NCBI RefSeq assembly: GCF_000383615.1 | Contig: NZ_KB911585.1 | Coordinates: forward strand, 34,939 to 98,938 | DNA length: 64,000 bases | Direction: 5' to 3' | Source: Streptomyces canus 299MFChir4.1 | Lineage (GTDB): Bacteria > Actinomycetota > Actinomycetes > Streptomycetales > Streptomycetaceae | Shown here: one piece after another, positions 7,438 through 19,851 of the stretch | How positions within the stretch are numbered: position 1 is the first letter of the stretch | How the letters are laid out: every line of letters begins with the position of its first letter | Notes under the pieces: generated by a model | Database searches by the model: none | What the model was told of the DNA's origin: nothing | What the model saw: the letters and a program-made list of their open reading frames with translations, nothing else | Made by a program: the position numbers and the translations under genes

Positions 7438-10386
7438 GTGTCGCAGATCTCCATCAGTACGCCGCTCATCGGGCGGGACGACGAGCTCGCCCGGCTGTCC
7501 GGTGTGCTGGAGCGGGCCCGGGGCGGGGAAGCCCGGGCCGTTCTCGTCGCCGGGGACGCCGGGGTCGGCAAGACGCGGTTGCTGGACGAGGTCAGGGGGC
7601 GGGCCGCGGCCGGGATGACCGTGCTCGCCGGACACTGCGTCGATCTCGGTGATGTCGGGTTGCCGTACCTCCCCTTCACCGAGGTGCTCGGGGTGCTGGC
7701 GCAGGACGAGCGGTTCGCCGGTGCGCTCGCCGCGTATCCGGTGGTGGAGCGGCTGTTGGGCGGCGGCTCCGCCGGGGACACCGGTGGGCGGCTGCGGTTG
7801 TTCGAGGGGATCGCCGGGCTGCTCGCCGATCTCTCGGACATCGCCCCCCTGCTGCTCGTCCTGGAGGATCTGCACTGGGCCGACCAGTCGTCCCGGGATC
7901 TGCTGCGGTTCCTGCTCAGCCGCGGGATCCTGCAGCGCTCGGCAGGCGGCGCGCCCACCCACCGGCTGGCCGTTCTCGCCTCGTACCGGGCCGACGACCT
8001 GCACCGGCGGCACCCGTTGCGGCCGCTGCTCGCCGAGCTCGTGCGGCTGCCCGCAGTGGAGCGGCTGGAGTTGCGGCCGATGGCCGACGGCGAGGTGGCC
8101 CGGCTGGTGCGGGCCCTGCGCGAGGGACCCCTGCCGGACACCACCGTGCGGCGGATCGTCGAGCGGGCCGAGGGCAACGCCTTCTACGCCGAGGAACTGC
8201 TCGCCGCCACGGGGAGCGGTCAGGGCGGGATGCCCAGTGGGCTCGCCGATGTGCTGCTGATCCGGTTCGAGCAGCTGTCCGACACCGCTCAGCAGGTGCT
8301 GCGTACCGCCGCCGTGGCCGGGCGGCGCGTCGAGCACGACCTGCTGCGGGATGCCGTACGACTGCCCGAGGAGGAACTGGAGACGGCCCTGCGCGAGGCC
8401 GTCGGGCGGCAGGTCCTGGTGCCGGGCGAGGGAGACACCTACACGTTCCGGCACGCCCTCGCCCGTGAGGCCGTCTACGCCGATCTGCTCCCGGGTGAGC
8501 GGGCGCGGCTGCACGGCGCGTTCGCCCGGCTGCTCGACGGGCGGGGGCACCGGGCCGAGAGCGCGGCGGAGCGGGCCCATCACTACCGCGAGAGCCATGA
8601 CCTCGCCCCCGCGCTCGCCGCCTCCGTGGAGGCCGCGGACCACGCCGAGCGGGTGGGGGCGCCCGCCGAGGAGCTACGGCATCTGGAGGCGGCCCTCGAC
8701 CTGTGGTCGGCGGTGGAGCCGTCCGCGCGGCCCTCGGGTGAGGGGGTCGACCGGGTCCGGCTGATGCTGCGGGCCTCGGCGGCGGCAGCGCACGCCGGCG
8801 AACTGCACCGGGCGGTCTCGCTCACGCGGGCCGCGCTCGTCGGCGTCGGTCAGGAGGCCGACTCCGAACTCGCCGCCCGGGTGCGCTACACACTCGCCGG
8901 GAACCTGATGAGCGTCGACAACCTCACCGCCGCCTTCGCCTACAGCAGCGAGGCGCTCGCCATGATCCCCGCCGAGCCCCCGTCCCGCACCTGGGTGTGG
9001 GCCGCGGCGACCCATGTGCTGGCGGCCCGGCAGGTCGGGGAGAACGAGGTGGCGCTGCGGGTCGCCCGGCAGGCCCTCGGCACCGCCGAGCGGTTGGGCG
9101 TGCCGGACGCCCAGGCGGATCTGCTGATCTCCCTGGCCGTTCTGGAGGGCGGCGGCCGCCGTACTCCGGCGGGGCGGGAGCGGCTGCGGCAGGCCCGGGA
9201 GCTGGCCCGCGAGGCGTGCAACACGCCCGTGGAGATGCGCGCGCTGTTCAATCTCGCCATCGGCTGCTTCGAGTCCGGGCAGCTCGACGAATGTCTGCCC
9301 TGGCTCACCGAAGGCCTGGACCGGGCCCGTCGCGCCGGGCTGCTGTCGTCGCCGTATCCGATGGAGATGCGCTACCTGCACCTGCTGGTGCTGTACACGC
9401 TGGGGCGCTGGGACGACTGCGTCCGCGAGGCGAACGTCGATGCCGACGTGCTGCCCGCGGCCGGCGGGTACACGATGGCGCCCGCGCTGTACGTGGCGCT
9501 CGCACGCGGCGACTCCAGGGCTGTCGACCGGGCCCGGGCTTTGCTGGAGGGGCCGTTCGACTGGATGGCCACGCTTGCCGCGGGCATCGCGCTGACCGAC
9601 GCGGCGGCGCTGCGGGGCGACGCGGAGGAGGCGGTGGCGCGGATGCGGTCGACCGTCGCGGCGCTGGCCGACGAGATGGGGACCCCTCCCCATGTCACCG
9701 TCCGGCTGGCCACCCTCGCGTTGTCCGCGGTCGCCGACCGGGCCACCGATCTGCGTCTGAAGGGGGACCAGGCAGGCGCGAGTCGCTGGGCGGAGACCGC
9801 GACCGAGCTGGTGGAGCTGGCCAGGACCACCGCCGTGCACGGCGAGGGCGGGATACCGCAGGGCCCGGAGGGACAGGCATGGCTGGCCCGTGGCGAGGCG
9901 GAGTGGAGCCGGGCCGCGTCGGGGCCGGATGCCGAGGCCTGGGCGAAGGCGGTCGCCGCGTTCGACTTCGGTGACGTGTACGAACCGGCGCGCTGCCGTC
10001 TGCGGTACGCCGAGGCCCTGCTCGCCGCCGGCCGGCGTGAGGAGGCCGCGACCGAGGCCCGGACAGCGCGTGAGGTGTTCGCCCGGCTCGGCGCCACGGT
10101 GCTGCTGGAGCGGGCGGACGAGCTGATCCGGCGCGGCAGGCTCACCGAGGCCGGGGCCGCGCCCACCACGTCGCCGCTCACGGCCCGTGAGCAGGACGTG
10201 CTGCGGCTGCTCGCCCGGGGACGCAGCAACCGCCAGATCGGCGAGGAGCTGTTCATCACCGGCAAGACGGCCAGCGTGCACGTCTCCAACATCCTCGCCA
10301 AGCTGGGTGCGGCCAGCCGCACCGAGGCCGTGGCCGTCGCCTTCCGCGAGGGGCTGATCGCCCCGGAGACGACGGCCCACGGCTGA
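7438..10386 (+). CDS. Large ATPase LuxR-family regulator (LAL)
   Basis: 982 residues. The N-terminal AAA-type ATPase has Walker A GDAGVGKT (39-46) and a Walker B-like LLLVLEDLHWAD. A long helical, TPR-like middle follows. The C-terminal LuxR/GerE helix-turn-helix runs LTAREQDVLRLLARGRSN...QIGEELFITGKTASVHVSNIL. This is the large ATP-binding LuxR (LAL/MalT-like) architecture, whose members respond to a small inducer and activate nearby genes. GTG 7438 was chosen because the conserved LIGRDDEL start follows at once and an AGGA lies upstream. It converges on the SGNH/sugar operon 7 bp away. The target genes cannot be assigned. Confidence 0.9.
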   Translation: MSQISISTPLIGRDDELARLSGVLERARGGEARAVLVAGDAGVGKTRLLDEVRGRAAAGMTVLAGHCVDLGDVGLPYLPFTEVLGVLAQDERFAGALAAYPVVERLLGGGSAGDTGGRLRLFEGIAGLLADLSDIAPLLLVLEDLHWADQSSRDLLRFLLSRGILQRSAGGAPTHRLAVLASYRADDLHRRHPLRPLLAELVRLPAVERLELRPMADGEVARLVRALREGPLPDTTVRRIVERAEGNAFYAEELLAATGSGQGGMPSGLADVLLIRFEQLSDTAQQVLRTAAVAGRRVEHDLLRDAVRLPEEELETALREAVGRQVLVPGEGDTYTFRHALAREAVYADLLPGERARLHGAFARLLDGRGHRAESAAERAHHYRESHDLAPALAASVEAADHAERVGAPAEELRHLEAALDLWSAVEPSARPSGEGVDRVRLMLRASAAAAHAGELHRAVSLTRAALVGVGQEADSELAARVRYTLAGNLMSVDNLTAAFAYSSEALAMIPAEPPSRTWVWAAATHVLAARQVGENEVALRVARQALGTAERLGVPDAQADLLISLAVLEGGGRRTPAGRERLRQARELAREACNTPVEMRALFNLAIGCFESGQLDECLPWLTEGLDRARRAGLLSSPYPMEMRYLHLLVLYTLGRWDDCVREANVDADVLPAAGGYTMAPALYVALARGDSRAVDRARALLEGPFDWMATLAAGIALTDAAALRGDAEEAVARMRSTVAALADEMGTPPHVTVRLATLALSAVADRATDLRLKGDQAGASRWAETATELVELARTTAVHGEGGIPQGPEGQAWLARGEAEWSRAASGPDAEAWAKAVAAFDFGDVYEPARCRLRYAEALLAAGRREEAATEARTAREVFARLGATVLLERADELIRRGRLTEAGAAPTTSPLTAREQDVLRLLARGRSNRQIGEELFITGKTASVHVSNILAKLGAASRTEAVAVAFREGLIAPETTAHG

Positions 10387-10393
10387 CGGGTCC

Positions 10394-11599
10394 TCAGTGG
10401 CAGGCGCAGTCGAGGCTGTTCAGGTCGACGGAGTCCGCCATGGCCTGCATGCCCTTGTCGTTGGGGTGGATGTGGTCCCCGCCGTCGAAGACGGGGAGCA
10501 TCCGCTCATGGTCGTAGGGGCTGCGCAGGACCCGGTCGAAGTCGGTGACCGCGTCGAACTCGTCGCCGTGGCTCCGGACGAAGTCGTTGACCTCCTGTCG
10601 TACGGCCTCGGCGGCCGGGTCCCATTCCGGCCAGCCCTTGAAGGGGGCGATGGTGGAGACGACCACGCACTTGCCGGCGTCGTGGGACCGGTCGACGATC
10701 TCGCGGTAGCCGGAGATCAGGTCCGCCGCGGTGACACCACTGTGGGCCTTGAGGTCGTTGACGCCTTCGAAGAGGAACACAGTGCGCACGCCGGGCTGGG
10801 AGAGCACGTCCCGGTCCAGCCGGTTCAGGGCGCTCGGCCCGGCCCCGTCGGCCAGCACCTTGTTGCCGGAGATCCCCTCGTCGGCCACGCCCTTGACCGT
10901 GGTGTGCGCCTTCTGCAGACGGCGGGCGAGGTAGTCGGGCCAGCGGCGGTTGCGGTCACTGGTGGACTGCCAGCCGTCGGTGATGGAGTCGCCGAGCGCG
11001 ACGACGGCACCGGTGGCCGCGGGCGGGCGCACCGAGACCGCGTCGAGGTAGAACCACGAGCCGATGCCCTCGGTCCAGTGGGCGCCGCTCTCCTCGGCGG
11101 TGTGGTCGCCCCGGGTGGCGTACGACGTCTGCAGGGCCATCCAGTGACCGGTGGCCGGGCCCGCGGCGTCCGGGCTGTGGAGGCTGACGACGAGGTTCGA
11201 CCCGGCGGCCAGCGTGCCGGGCAGCGGGTCGCTGTACACCGTGGCGCCGGGTTCCACGGTGACGGAGGACGAGCCGTCGAAGGTGAGCCGCCTGTTGGTG
11301 CCGCGCACCAGCGCGGCGTCCTTCAGCTGGAGGCCGGCATAGACGCTGTCGAAGGTGACCGACTGGGTGCCGAACGCGTTGGAGAGCCGGATGCGGGGCT
11401 CCCGGCCGCCGACGCTGGTATGGACCACCATGCGGTAGCCGCGGTCGGCGGCCGAGTCGCCGATGGAGTAGGCGCTCGCGCCCCACGTGATCACCCCGTC
11501 GGGCGGGCTGACGGCGGCCGGTGCGGGCGTGGCCCGGAGGGCTGCGGCCGCGACCGCGACGGCGAGGAGCCGGGCCCAGCGGGCTGTCCGGCGGCTCAT
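10394..11599 (-). CDS. Secreted SGNH/GDSL hydrolase
   Basis: 401 residues. An Arg-rich N-terminus and a hydrophobic segment ending near APAA form a signal peptide, with RR suggesting Tat or Sec export. The catalytic Ser lies in block I VALGDSITDG. The block V-like DGGDHIHPNDKG carries the Asp/His pair. About 190 residues before block I form a beta-rich N-terminal domain typical of Streptomyces SGNH esterases. The ATG overlaps the stop of the GH95 reading frame (ATGA), so it was translationally coupled to it. Since that gene now stops early, ribosome supply to this gene may be reduced. A plausible role is deacetylation of plant polysaccharide in concert with the galactosidase (inference). Confidence 0.9.
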   Translation of the reverse strand: MSRRTARWARLLAVAVAAAALRATPAPAAVSPPDGVITWGASAYSIGDSAADRGYRMVVHTSVGGREPRIRLSNAFGTQSVTFDSVYAGLQLKDAALVRGTNRRLTFDGSSSVTVEPGATVYSDPLPGTLAAGSNLVVSLHSPDAAGPATGHWMALQTSYATRGDHTAEESGAHWTEGIGSWFYLDAVSVRPPAATGAVVALGDSITDGWQSTSDRNRRWPDYLARRLQKAHTTVKGVADEGISGNKVLADGAGPSALNRLDRDVLSQPGVRTVFLFEGVNDLKAHSGVTAADLISGYREIVDRSHDAGKCVVVSTIAPFKGWPEWDPAAEAVRQEVNDFVRSHGDEFDAVTDFDRVLRSPYDHERMLPVFDGGDHIHPNDKGMQAMADSVDLNSLDCACH

Positions 11600-13932
11600 C
11601 GGTCGAAGCCCTTCAGGGTGACCGTGGCTCCGGGCTCGAGTGTCACCGTCCGGGTGCTTCCCGCGTGGGCGACCGTCGTGGTGCGGCCGCCGGTACTGCG
11701 GATCCGTGCTTCGGTCGGTTTCCCATCCCGCCAGCGTAGGTCGACGACGAAGCCGCCGCGGGCGTTCGCTCCGCTGAGAGCGCCGGAGGCGGCCCACGCG
11801 TCGGGCAGGGCGGGCAGGAGTTCCAGGTGGCCGGGGCGGGAGTAGAGCAGCATCTCGATCATCGCTGCAGGGGTACCCAGATTCGCGTCGATCTGAAAGA
11901 TTCCGCGCCCCTGTTCCACCTGGTAGATGTCGAAGAGGTTGAAGGCGGTGCCGTTGCTGCCTCCGGTGGAGGGCCGGAGGTTGTTGACCACCAGCTGGTA
12001 GGCCTCGTCGGCGTGCTTGAGGCGGGCCCAGCACAGAGCGCGCCAGGCGTTGGCCCAGCCGAAGCTCTCCATGCCGCGGGCGGTGAGCAGGGCGGTGGCG
12101 CCCTGGACGATCTCGGCCGGGGTGGAGCCGTCGGGGCGGATGCGGTCGCCGGGGAAGAGTCCGACGAGGGGCGACAGGTGGCGGTGGGTGGTCTCGCCGA
12201 GGTTGTCGGGCGACATCCACTCCTCCAGCCAGCCCGTCGTGGGGCTGACCTGCGGGAGGTAGAGGCGTTTGCGGAGGCCGGCGATCGTGGCGGCGAATCC
12301 GGTGTCCTTCTTCAACTCGGCCGCCGCCGTGCAGTAGTTGCCGAACAGGGCCCACACGAGTTCCTGGGCGTAGGTGATGCCCTTGGCGTCGAGGGGGCCG
12401 TGTTCGGGCGACCAGTCGCTGTCGGCGACGAGGACCTCCCGGGTGGTGCCGGGCAGGGTCGTGGTCAGCAGCCGTGCCTCCCAGAACTCGCAGGCACCCT
12501 TCAGGAGGGGGTAGATCTACTCCAGATGGGCCCGGGAGGTGGTGAACTCGTAGTGCTCGTAGAGGGAGTTGCACAGCCAGGCGTTGCCCGCCGGGTGCCA
12601 CCACCAGCCGCCCCCGCCGAAGGGGTTGGTGGAGATGGCGACCGTCCAGCCGGCGTTCTTGCCCGTCGAGTTGCGGTAACGGTTGCGGGGGTCGTTGAAC
12701 AGCCTGCGGGTGAGGTCGTTCCAGGACGGCAGTTGAGCGACGCAGTAGTCCGTGAACGCGTCGAAGCACTGGGGCAGACCGGCCCGGTCGGTCGCCCAGT
12801 AGTTCATCTGGAGGTTGATGTCGGTGTGGTAGTCGCCCATCCAGTCGGGGTCATTGCCGTCCAGCCACAGCCCCTGCAGGGCGAGCGGCAGGCTGCCGCG
12901 TGAGGCCGCGATCGTCAGGTAGCGGCCGAACTGCAGGTACTGGGCCTCCAGTTCGGGGTCGGGCACTCCGTCCCGGGCACGGGCGTGCAGCCGCTCCCAG
13001 GTGTCAAGGGCACGCTGCTCTGCGGAGGAGGTGCCGAGCGAGACGTCCAGCTGCCCGAACAGGGCATGGTGGTCGGCGATGTGAGTGGACAGAAGGCTGC
13101 TCGCAGAGTGGCTGGCGGCCGCGCGGACCTTGGCGCGTGCGAGCTTCTGCGGGTCGAGGGAGGAGTCGCGGAAGTGGGCGGCGGCGTCGGGCGTGTAGTT
13201 GGTGCCGCCGCTCAGGACGACGGTGAGTTCCCTGCACCCGGTGAAGCCGATGTGCGGGCCCTTGACGGTGACGCTGCCGCCGGAGCCGTACGCGGTGATC
13301 GCGGCTCCGTAGCGCAGGCCGTTCGGGAGGGTGGCCCCGAAGGAGACCGCGGGCTCCTCGCCGTGCGTTCCCTCCAGGGTGATCGTGCCGGTGTAGCGGC
13401 CTCCCCCGCTCTGGGTGAAGTGCAGGACGATGACGTCGTCCGGGTGGCTGGCGAAGATCTGGCGTCGGTAGGTCACCCCGGAGCGGACGTACGACGTCTC
13501 GTTCACGCCCCGGGCGAGGTCGAGGGTGCGGCGGTAGCCGGAGACGGCGGACAGGTCGTGGTCGGGGATGTCCACGGCGAGCCGGGCCAGCAGGGTGAAG
13601 GAGCCGAAGTCCTGGCGACCGTAGGGGAACTGGCCGTCGGCGTCGAGGGTGTCGTTGAGGCCGCCGGTCCACAGGGTGGCGTCGGTGACGAGGAGGAGTT
13701 CACGGCCTGGGTCGTTGCTCACGAGGGCGCCGAGGCGGCCGTTGCCGACGGGCAGGCCCTGTTCGATCATCGAGTGCTCGTCGGCGGGGGCCTGCCACCA
13801 CAGCCGGTGGCGGGCGTCGGTGTCGAGGGCGGCGACCGGTCTTTGCGGCGCCGCGGTCGCCTTGAAGGTGGGCAGGGCGGCGAGCGCGGCGGTCAGTGCG
13901 AGGACACCGCGTCTGGAGGGGGCGGGGGTCAT
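11596..13932 (-). pseudogene. GH95 alpha-L-fucosidase broken by in-frame TAG
   Basis: The whole span is one continuous minus-strand frame of 778 codons interrupted only by TAG at 12517-12519 (codon 472). Translation on both sides matches GH95. Upstream are a Tat signal (SRRGVLALTAALAAL), the QGLPVGNGRLGALV motif and an NLQMNYWATD motif. After the TAG the frame reads IYPLLKGACEFWEARL, then the rest of the (alpha/alpha)6 barrel and the C-terminal beta domain. The codon lies between HLE and IYPLLK, where relatives usually have Lys, so one AAG-to-TAG change would explain it. A good AGGAG precedes ATG 13932. Alternatives are a sequencing error or TAG readthrough. Confidence 0.88.
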
Positions 13933-13952
13933 GGCGGCTCCTGGTGGCTCGG

Positions 13953-15731
13953 TCAGGACTTCGGTACGTCGATCCGGTCGATGTCCGGCGCGTAGCCGGT
14001 GCCGCTGTCGAAGGTGATCGTGTTGGCGCCGGCCTTGAGCGTCACGGGCACGTACACGGCGGCCACGGTCCCCCAGTCGCCGGTGGCGGGGAGCTTGTGG
14101 CGGGTGGCGCCGCCGCCGTTCGCCGAGATGTCCACCGAGCGGGCGTCACCGCTGACGTAGGAGACCTTGATCTGGTAGGTGCCGGCCTTCGCGACGACGA
14201 CGTCGTTGAAGGTCAGAGTGGAGCCGAGGTACAAGTTGCCGACCTTCTTCCCGTCGGAGCAGGCGGAGCAGTCGGCGACGGAGGCGTTGCCGCCGAGGGT
14301 GTTGGCGGAGGACTCGGCCTCGTGTCCCGTGAGGGCGACCGCGGTGCCGCGCGGGGTGACCGTGAACAGGCGCGAGCCGTGGGCGGGCAGGGCCTGGGTG
14401 ATCTTGTTCTGGTAGGAGCCGAGGTTTTCGTGGTTCCACAGATCGCGGACGGACGCCTTGCCGGTGAAGCCGAGGGTGGTCCAGTCGGCGGTGACGGAGG
14501 CGGGGGCGTCGGCGAGGTTGAAAAGGGCGACGGTGTAGGTGCCGTCGGGGTTCTTCGCGGCCCAGACCTGCTGCGGGTCGGACGGGGTGACCGGCCGCGC
14601 GGGCGGGTTGGGGCCCTGGTCGATCGCGATGACCTCGCGGTTGGTCAGCAGGGAGAGCCCGTAGGAGTCCAGGCGGGTGAGGTCGTCGCCGGTGTACAGG
14701 GGGGACTTGGCGATGGCCCACAGGGTCGCGTAGCTCTGCCGTTCGGCCTTGGTGAGGCCGTCCATCTGCCCGTTGCCGACGTCGAGGGAGTCGAGGTCGT
14801 TCCAGCCTCCGGGTCCGGCGTGACGGGTCCAGGCCGGGGTGTCGTCCCAGCGGTCGTCGACGGAGTTCTCCCAGCTGACGAGGGTGTTGCAGTAGCACTC
14901 GACGTCGGTGTCGATACGCCAGCCCTGCGAGTGCTTCTTCCAGTCGGCGGCGTGGCCGATGTCGAGGGACCAGGAGATTTCGAGGTGGATCGGGCGGCCG
15001 GTGCCGGCTATCGCCTGGTGCCAGGCGGCCACGTCGGCAACGTTGTCGTACTGGTCGCCGCTCTTGCCGGATCCGGGGCCGACGCCGTCGAGCTTGAGGA
15101 AGTCGAAGCCCCAGTCGGCGATCAACTGGGCCTGCGAGTCGATGTACTTGCTGGTGCACGGCTTGGAGAAGTCGAGCTTGTAGGCGCTGTCCCAGCCGTT
15201 GGTGGTGCGCAGGTCGCCGTAGACGATGTCGGCGGTGGTGCAGCCCTCGGCGTTCCGGATCGGGGTCTTGCCGTCGCCGTAGGCCCCCTTCTCCAGGCCG
15301 GCCGGGAGGTAGATGCCGGCCTTGAGGCCCTTGGCGTGGATGCGATCGGCGACGGCCTTCATGCCGTGGGGGAAGCGGACCGGGTCGGGCTTCTGGCGGC
15401 CGTACTGGTCGAACCCGGACTTCCAGCTCTTGTCCATCCACCAGCCGGCGTCGATGTTGACGTACTCGTAGCCGTACTTCTTCAGCTTGCCGGCCAGGGC
15501 GTCGGTCTGCTTGAGGACGTTGGCCTCGGTGAGGTAGCTGTAGTCGCCGTCCGGGTTGAGGCCGGGGTATTTGGAGGACTGCATGCTCCAACTCGACCAG
15601 CCCATGTAGGGCTTGGCGGCGAGGGCGGGCGCGGGGGTGTCGGCGGCGTGCGCGGCGGGGACCGCGACCGCGGTGAGGGCGAGCACCAGCAGGGCTCTGG
15701 CGGGCATGACGAAGTACGAGGATGACCGCAT
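13953..15731 (-). CDS. Secreted GH27 alpha-galactosidase with CBM
   Basis: 592 residues. A Sec signal peptide ends near AHA-AD. The GH27 catalytic barrel opens with KPYMGWSSWSM. The nucleophile Asp sits in the FLKLDGVG strand and the acid/base region is around GGWNDLDSLDVGNGQM. An antiparallel domain follows, then a C-terminal CBM35/6-like module (EAESSANTLGG ... SGTGYAPDIDRIDV). It hydrolyses alpha-1,6/1,3-galactosides such as galactomannan side chains or melibiose. GGAGG lies 8 nt before ATG 15731. The gene sits 20 bp ahead of the GH95 frame and 53 bp behind the ROK gene, so the three look co-transcribed and under ROK control. Confidence 0.93.
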   Translation of the reverse strand: MRSSSYFVMPARALLVLALTAVAVPAAHAADTPAPALAAKPYMGWSSWSMQSSKYPGLNPDGDYSYLTEANVLKQTDALAGKLKKYGYEYVNIDAGWWMDKSWKSGFDQYGRQKPDPVRFPHGMKAVADRIHAKGLKAGIYLPAGLEKGAYGDGKTPIRNAEGCTTADIVYGDLRTTNGWDSAYKLDFSKPCTSKYIDSQAQLIADWGFDFLKLDGVGPGSGKSGDQYDNVADVAAWHQAIAGTGRPIHLEISWSLDIGHAADWKKHSQGWRIDTDVECYCNTLVSWENSVDDRWDDTPAWTRHAGPGGWNDLDSLDVGNGQMDGLTKAERQSYATLWAIAKSPLYTGDDLTRLDSYGLSLLTNREVIAIDQGPNPPARPVTPSDPQQVWAAKNPDGTYTVALFNLADAPASVTADWTTLGFTGKASVRDLWNHENLGSYQNKITQALPAHGSRLFTVTPRGTAVALTGHEAESSANTLGGNASVADCSACSDGKKVGNLYLGSTLTFNDVVVAKAGTYQIKVSYVSGDARSVDISANGGGATRHKLPATGDWGTVAAVYVPVTLKAGANTITFDSGTGYAPDIDRIDVPKS

Positions 15732-15784
15732 GGGTCGTACCTCCAATGGAGTGCGGGTTCTTGTGCCGGTCTTGGTACGGGTTC

Positions 15785-18347
<2,563 letters not shown>

Positions 18348-18415
18348 GCGCGGGCCGGGAACCCCCGTGCCCCGGTGTCCGTTCTCCCGGCGGACGACGA
18401 CATCAGGGCGGCACG

Positions 18416-19795
18416 ATGAGCGAGTTGGTTCCCGGGGGCAATCTGCCCCTCCCCGAAGGGGCCGTCACCGTGCGGGTGCCCGGCCCCTTCGACGTGTCCG
18501 CCCTCGTCACGGACGAGGGCGGCAAGGTGCGGGGCGACGCGGATTTCGTGTTCTACAACCAGCCCTCCGCACCCGGCGCCCGGCTCTCGGGCGACACGCT
18601 GACCGTCGATCCCCGGCGGCTGCGCGCGGGTGCCGACAGGATCACGGTGGTCGTCAGCCCGGCCGACTCCGGCACTCCTCTGGGCCGACTGCCCGCCCCG
18701 GTCCTCCAGGTCACGGGCCCGGGCGGTCGCCCGCTCGCCCGGTTCGCGCCCCCGCGGCCACGGCAGGAGACCGTGCTGCTGCTCGCGGAGATCTACCGGC
18801 GGGGCGACGGCTGGAAGCTGCGGGCGCTCGGGCAGGGCTACGCGGACGGACTGGCGGGGCTGGCACGGGACTTCGGGGTGGACGTCGTGGACGACACCCC
18901 GGCGGCCCCGGTGCCCTCCGCGTCACCGGTGGCGTCGCGGGCCCGCCCTGCCCCCGCTCCAGCGTTCCGGACCGCACCGGCCTCGACCACGGCACACCCG
19001 GCACCGACCCTCCCCTCGCCCGACGCGGCCGCCTTTCTCACCCTGGTCAACTCGGCCCGTTCCACAGCGAGTTCACCCCCCGTCTCCCTCGACCCCCGGC
19101 TCATCGAAGCCGCCCGCGCCCACGCCTCGGCCATGGCCTCCGCGGGCCGGCTCGGTGTCGAGGGCGCGGACGGGGTCTCCGTCTTCCAGCGGCTCGCCGC
19201 CACCGGCTACGCGTACCTCACCGTCGGAGAGCACCTCGTCTCCGGCCCCCGCAACCCCTCCGAGCTCGTCGAGTACTGTCTGCGCACCGAGCAGCCCCGG
19301 CGGACCCTGCACGACCCGGCCTTCAGCCATGTCGGTCTGGCGCACGCCGACGGCCGCTCCGGCGACACGTACTGGACAGCGCTGTGGGCCAGGCCGCTCA
19401 CGCCGGACGCCCTCACGCGGACCGCCGAAGAGGTCGTCGGCCTCACCAACCGCGAGCGCGCCCGGGCCGGGCTGCCGCCGCTCGCCGTCGATCCCCTGCT
19501 GGCCCATGCCGCGCAGGCGTACAGCACCGACATGGCGGTGCGCGCCTTCTACTCCCACACCTCGCCCGAGGGCACCCAGCCCTGGGACCGGGCAGCGGCC
19601 GCGGGCTCCGCCCGGCGCTCGATCGGGGAGAACATAGCCTGCGGCCAGCGCTCCGCCGCCGAGGTCGTCGAGGGCTGGATGAACAGCCCAGGCCACCGCG
19701 CCAACATCCTGAAGCCCGACTTCACCCACATCGGGATCGGCTTCGCGGGCGGCGGCCCGGCGGGCACGTACTGGACCCAGCTGTTCGGCGCCTGA
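18416..19795 (+). CDS. TerD-like / double CAP domain fusion
   Basis: 459 residues. Residues 1-165 form a shortened TerD-like domain (FVFYNQPSAPGA, RITVVVSPADSG, TVLLLAEIYRRGDGWKLRALGQGYADGL) that lacks the acidic GDGDDE calcium loop. A Pro/Ala linker follows. Next come two CAP (SCP/PR1) domains: the first (about 205-325) is degenerate, and the second (about 330-459) keeps the canonical HTSPEG, GENIA and SPGHRANI residues. There is no signal peptide, although CAP domains are usually extracellular. Tellurite-type domains in Streptomyces are often linked to stress and development. The function of this fusion is not known. Confidence 0.85.
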   Translation: MSELVPGGNLPLPEGAVTVRVPGPFDVSALVTDEGGKVRGDADFVFYNQPSAPGARLSGDTLTVDPRRLRAGADRITVVVSPADSGTPLGRLPAPVLQVTGPGGRPLARFAPPRPRQETVLLLAEIYRRGDGWKLRALGQGYADGLAGLARDFGVDVVDDTPAAPVPSASPVASRARPAPAPAFRTAPASTTAHPAPTLPSPDAAAFLTLVNSARSTASSPPVSLDPRLIEAARAHASAMASAGRLGVEGADGVSVFQRLAATGYAYLTVGEHLVSGPRNPSELVEYCLRTEQPRRTLHDPAFSHVGLAHADGRSGDTYWTALWARPLTPDALTRTAEEVVGLTNRERARAGLPPLAVDPLLAHAAQAYSTDMAVRAFYSHTSPEGTQPWDRAAAAGSARRSIGENIACGQRSAAEVVEGWMNSPGHRANILKPDFTHIGIGFAGGGPAGTYWTQLFGA

Positions 19796-19851
19796 TTCCC
19801 GTACCGGAGGGGATCTTGGCGGAGGGGATCCCTCCGGGCCAGGATGCACCC

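Noticed and set aside
10394..12769. A single 791-codon minus-strand ORF joining sequence inside GH95 to the SGNH hydrolase
   Set aside because: The N-terminal 390 codons are a wrong-frame reading of GH95. The SGNH signal peptide and start at 11599 are clear.
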